Shown piece by piece: positions 61,320 through 64,000 of a DNA stretch of 64,000 bases. Numbering within the stretch: the first letter of the stretch is position 1; each line of letters starts with the position of its first letter. This DNA comes from Pseudomonadota bacterium (lineage in GTDB: Bacteria; Pseudomonadota; Gammaproteobacteria; Burkholderiales; Rhodocyclaceae), in the NCBI GenBank assembly GCA_018241695.1, contig JAFEDH010000008.1:62001-126000 (forward strand), written 5' to 3'. The position numbers and the translations under genes are program-made. Below the pieces are notes generated by a model. That model was not told the origin of the DNA. It ran no database searches and was given only the letters and a program-made list of their open reading frames with translations.

Positions 61320-63688
61320 ATGCGGTCATGAATCCGGGGGCCGATGGAAACCTCAATGATGTCAGCAGCCGGCTGAATTTTTTCAAGTCGCTGCAAACCG
61401 TCACAAACAAGATTCACGCCACTTCCAATGTGGACGAGATCATGCTGGAGCTGTCCCAGGACATCTGCAGCCTGTTCAATGCCGATCGTCTGACCATTTA
61501 TTCGGTGGGAGATGACAAGGCGTCGATCATTTCCAAGGTCAAGACCGGCCTCAATTCCTTCAAGGATTTGAGGCTTCCCATTACCGATCAGAGTGTGGCC
61601 GGCTACGTTGCCTTGTCAAAGCGCATCATCAATGTGTGCGATGTCTATGACGATGCCGAGTTGAAGGCAGTGAATCCGAGCCTGCGATTCCTGCAGGAGG
61701 TGGACAAGCGGACGGGATATCGCACCAAACAGATGCTGGTGGCCCCCATTCTTGACCAGCAAAACAGTGAATTGCTGGGGGTGGTGCAGATCATCAACAA
61801 CAAGGCCGGTACCCCCTTTGTCACCGTGGCGGAGGAGGGTGTCAAGGGGTTGTGTGAAACCCTGGCAATTGCTTTTACCCAGCGCAACAAGGCGCCCCAT
61901 CAGGTCCGCTCAAAGTATGACTATCTCGTGGCGGACGCGATTGTGACCGCCGAAGAGCTTGATCTTGCAAAGCGTACCTCGCGCAAGGACAACCGCAGCA
62001 TCGAGAGCGTCCTGATCGAGCAATATCAGGTCTCTCTACCGATCCTGGGTGCATCCCTTTCCAAGTTCTTCAATGTCCCCTATGAAGGCTATGTCCACGA
62101 TCGCATGAAGCCGGTGGATCTGCTGAAGAATCTCAAGCGCGAATACCTGGAACAGAACCACTGGGTTCCCATCGATGATGTGGCCGAAGGCATCGTGGTG
62201 ATGTGTCTCGATCCCGAGCAGGTGCGTGGTTCACGGGTGGTGAACAATGTGTTCGGACGCAACAAGGTGGTGTATCGCGTCACGACCAACCGGGAGTTCC
62301 ATCAGACGCTGGATGGTTTCTTTGGAAGTAGCTCCACGTCGGAGGGCGATCTCGTTTCGGTGGACGACATGCTGCTCAGCATGGCTGACGACAGCGAAGA
62401 AGCTGGTGATGTTGCCGACGACGTTTCTGCCGCCGCCGACAATGAGCTGGTCAAACTGGTCAACAAGATCATCATCGACGCCTATCAGATGGGCGCTTCC
62501 GACATTCATGTCGAGCCCGGCATGGGCAAGGACAAGACCCTGATCCGGTTGCGCAGGGACGGGTCCTTGCAGAAATACATCGAGATTCCGGCATCTTTCC
62601 GCAACGCCATCGTCGCCCGCCTCAAGATCATGTGCGACCTGGATATCTCCGAACGGCGAAAACCCCAGGACGGCAAGATCAAGTTCAAGAAATTCGGCCC
62701 GCTGGATATCGAACTGCGGGTGGCCACCATCCCATCGACAGGCGGTGTCGAGGATGTGGTGATGCGTATCCTCGCTGCCGGCGAACCGATTCCGCTGGAC
62801 AAACTCGGGGTGCTGCCCAGCAACCTTGCCACGCTGAAGGCAACCGTCTCCAAACCCTACGGCCTTTTCTTCGTTTGCGGTCCCACCGGCTCCGGCAAGA
62901 CCACCACGCTGCATTCGGTGTTGGGCTACCTGAACACACCTGATACCAAGATCTGGACCGCCGAGGATCCGGTCGAAATCACCCAGAAGGGCTTGCGCCA
63001 GGTTCAGGTGAACAAGAAGGTCATGGATTTCGCCACGGTGATGAAAGCGTTTTTGCGGGCCGATCCGGACATCATCATGGTGGGTGAAATGCGCGATGCC
63101 GAAACCACCGGTATCGGCATCGAGGCTTCCCTGACGGGCCACCTGGTATTCGCCACCCTGCATACCAACAGCGCGCCCGAATCCATCATCCGTTTGCTGG
63201 ACATGGGCATGGATCCCTTCAACTTTGCCGATGCCCTGCTGGGCATTCTCGCCCAGCGCCTGGCCAAGCGGTTGTGCAAGTGCAAGGAGGAGTATGTCCC
63301 CGACGAGGCCGAGATCAAGCAGTTCATGACCGAGTATTGCAGTGAACTGGTGAATACCGAAACGTTCAAGAAAGACGGGCCAAAGGCCCAGGCGGCGGTC
63401 TACAAGCGGCTGGTGCAGGATTACGGCAAGGACGGCCGGCTCGTCTTCTGTCGTGCCAAGGGGTGTGATGCGTGTGGTGGCAGCGGTTACAAAGGACGGG
63501 TGGGCCTGCATGAACTGATGGTGGGAACCGAGCCGATCAAGAAGCTGATCCAGGAGCATGCGCGCGTGGCACAGCTTTTTGCCCAGGCGCTGGAAGACGG
63601 CATGCTCACCCTGAAGATGGACGGCATGGAAAAGATTCTGCAGGGCATTACCGATCTCAAGCAGGTGCGGGCCGTTTGCATCAAGTGA
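61316..63688 (+). CDS. GAF-domain-fused GspE/PilB-type secretion ATPase
   Basis: A 790-residue protein. An N-terminal GAF domain (about 20-190; KIHATSNVDEIMLELSQDIC; VAPILDQQNSELLGVVQII) is followed by a GspE/MshE-type N-domain (about 200-340). The C-terminal ATPase has Walker A CGPTGSGKTTTLH, the Asp box (AEDPVEITQKGLRQVQVN) and Walker B/His box DPDIIMVGEMRDAETTG with ATLHTNSAPE. The tetra-Cys zinc region is present (LCKCKEEY; GCDACGGSGYKGRVGLHE). Such ATPases drive type IV pili or type II secretion; fusion to GAF suggests control by a small ligand. No other pilus or secretion gene is in the window. The start overlaps the previous stop by four bases. Confidence 0.9.
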   Translation: MNAVMNPGADGNLNDVSSRLNFFKSLQTVTNKIHATSNVDEIMLELSQDICSLFNADRLTIYSVGDDKASIISKVKTGLNSFKDLRLPITDQSVAGYVALSKRIINVCDVYDDAELKAVNPSLRFLQEVDKRTGYRTKQMLVAPILDQQNSELLGVVQIINNKAGTPFVTVAEEGVKGLCETLAIAFTQRNKAPHQVRSKYDYLVADAIVTAEELDLAKRTSRKDNRSIESVLIEQYQVSLPILGASLSKFFNVPYEGYVHDRMKPVDLLKNLKREYLEQNHWVPIDDVAEGIVVMCLDPEQVRGSRVVNNVFGRNKVVYRVTTNREFHQTLDGFFGSSSTSEGDLVSVDDMLLSMADDSEEAGDVADDVSAAADNELVKLVNKIIIDAYQMGASDIHVEPGMGKDKTLIRLRRDGSLQKYIEIPASFRNAIVARLKIMCDLDISERRKPQDGKIKFKKFGPLDIELRVATIPSTGGVEDVVMRILAAGEPIPLDKLGVLPSNLATLKATVSKPYGLFFVCGPTGSGKTTTLHSVLGYLNTPDTKIWTAEDPVEITQKGLRQVQVNKKVMDFATVMKAFLRADPDIIMVGEMRDAETTGIGIEASLTGHLVFATLHTNSAPESIIRLLDMGMDPFNFADALLGILAQRLAKRLCKCKEEYVPDEAEIKQFMTEYCSELVNTETFKKDGPKAQAAVYKRLVQDYGKDGRLVFCRAKGCDACGGSGYKGRVGLHELMVGTEPIKKLIQEHARVAQLFAQALEDGMLTLKMDGMEKILQGITDLKQVRAVCIK

Positions 63689-63690
63689 CC

Positions 63691-64000
63691 ATGGAAACCC
63701 TGGACGATCTCTTTCTCCGCCTGGAAAAACTCAATGAGGTGGGTGCCGCCCTCTCGAAGGAAAGGAATATCGACCGGCTGCTGGAGGGCATCCTGGTGGC
63801 GGCCAAAAACATCACCCATGCCGACGGTGGCACCCTCTACCGGATTACCGACGACGGACGGGCGTTGCGCTTCGAGATCATGCGCACCGACTCGCTGGGG
63901 ATCGCACTGGGCGGCACTACGGGAAATCCCATCACCCTGCCGGATCTTGCGCTGACCGACGAACAGGGGCAGCCCAACAATGCCATGATCGCCGCCTATG
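63691..64000 (+). CDS. GAF-domain protein (3' truncated)
   Basis: The frame is open to the window edge: 103 residues are visible. It begins with METLDDLFLRLEKLNEVGAA, then SKERNIDRLLEGILVAAKNI and ADGGTLYRITDDGRALRFEI, the N-terminal helix and first strands of a GAF domain. The start is 2 bp after the previous stop, so it is in the same operon. The C-terminal output domain lies outside the window; HD-GYP, cyclase or kinase modules are all possible and cannot be told apart here. Confidence 0.75.
   Translation, partial: METLDDLFLRLEKLNEVGAALSKERNIDRLLEGILVAAKNITHADGGTLYRITDDGRALRFEIMRTDSLGIALGGTTGNPITLPDLALTDEQGQPNNAMIAAY

Overview
The window is one high-GC bacterial chromosome segment that looks betaproteobacterial, probably Rhodocyclales-like. 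The evidence for this is gene order and family types: a his-HIT-tatABC-htrA-nif3 block, a rhodocyclalean-type PaaN-like aldehyde dehydrogenase, a cbb3-type oxidase and a type B PutA. The exact genus cannot be decided from the sequence alone. No rRNA, tRNA or CRISPR array was seen.

Layout. 0-6 kb: the 3' part of recQ, an RlmN-like radical SAM methyltransferase, an MDR-type oxidoreductase, a LysR regulator and malate synthase. 6.1-13.2 kb (minus strand): a three-gene restriction-modification operon (Res-like helicase-nuclease, Fic protein, Mod-like methyltransferase). 13.3-16.3 kb: an acyl-CoA catabolic operon (two acyl-CoA dehydrogenases and a crotonase-fold protein). 16.5-20.7 kb: a reduced cbb3-type oxidase operon with its own SCO protein. 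21-26 kb: PutA overlapping an arginase-ornithine aminotransferase fusion, so two polypeptides could carry arginine and proline to glutamate. 26-27.7 kb: LrgA/LrgB-like membrane pair and dUTPase.

28.3-34.1 kb holds a complete chromosomal integron. An IntI-type tyrosine recombinase faces right, an attI core lies just before it, and seven gene cassettes run leftward, each closed by a recognisable attC site. Cargo in order from attI: HNH nuclease, membrane/coiled-coil protein, NTF2-like protein, class D (OXA-type) beta-lactamase, BrnT-BrnA toxin-antitoxin, PD-(D/E)XK-like protein, HigB-HigA toxin-antitoxin. The cassette stretch is visibly richer in A and T than its flanks. intI ends overlapping hrpA.

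34-52 kb is housekeeping: hrpA, a DUF3579 protein, hisC (inverted), hisBHAFIE, a HIT protein, tatABC, an HtrA protease, a Nif3-like protein, an NTF2-like protein, msrA, a PaaN-like aldehyde dehydrogenase lacking the usual catalytic cysteine, sucCD with a clear terminator, and a TerC-family protein.

53-64 kb is a tightly packed signalling operon: CHASE2 Ser/Thr kinase, PP2C phosphatase, double-FHA protein, CHASE2 adenylate cyclase, metallo-beta-lactamase-fold cyclic-nucleotide phosphodiesterase-like protein, cyclic-nucleotide-binding/rhodanese protein, GAF-fused GspE/PilB-type ATPase, and the start of another GAF protein. It contains predicted writer, eraser and reader parts for both protein phosphorylation and a cyclic nucleotide, ending in a secretion/pilus-type motor. 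I consider this cluster and the integron the two most interesting systems here.
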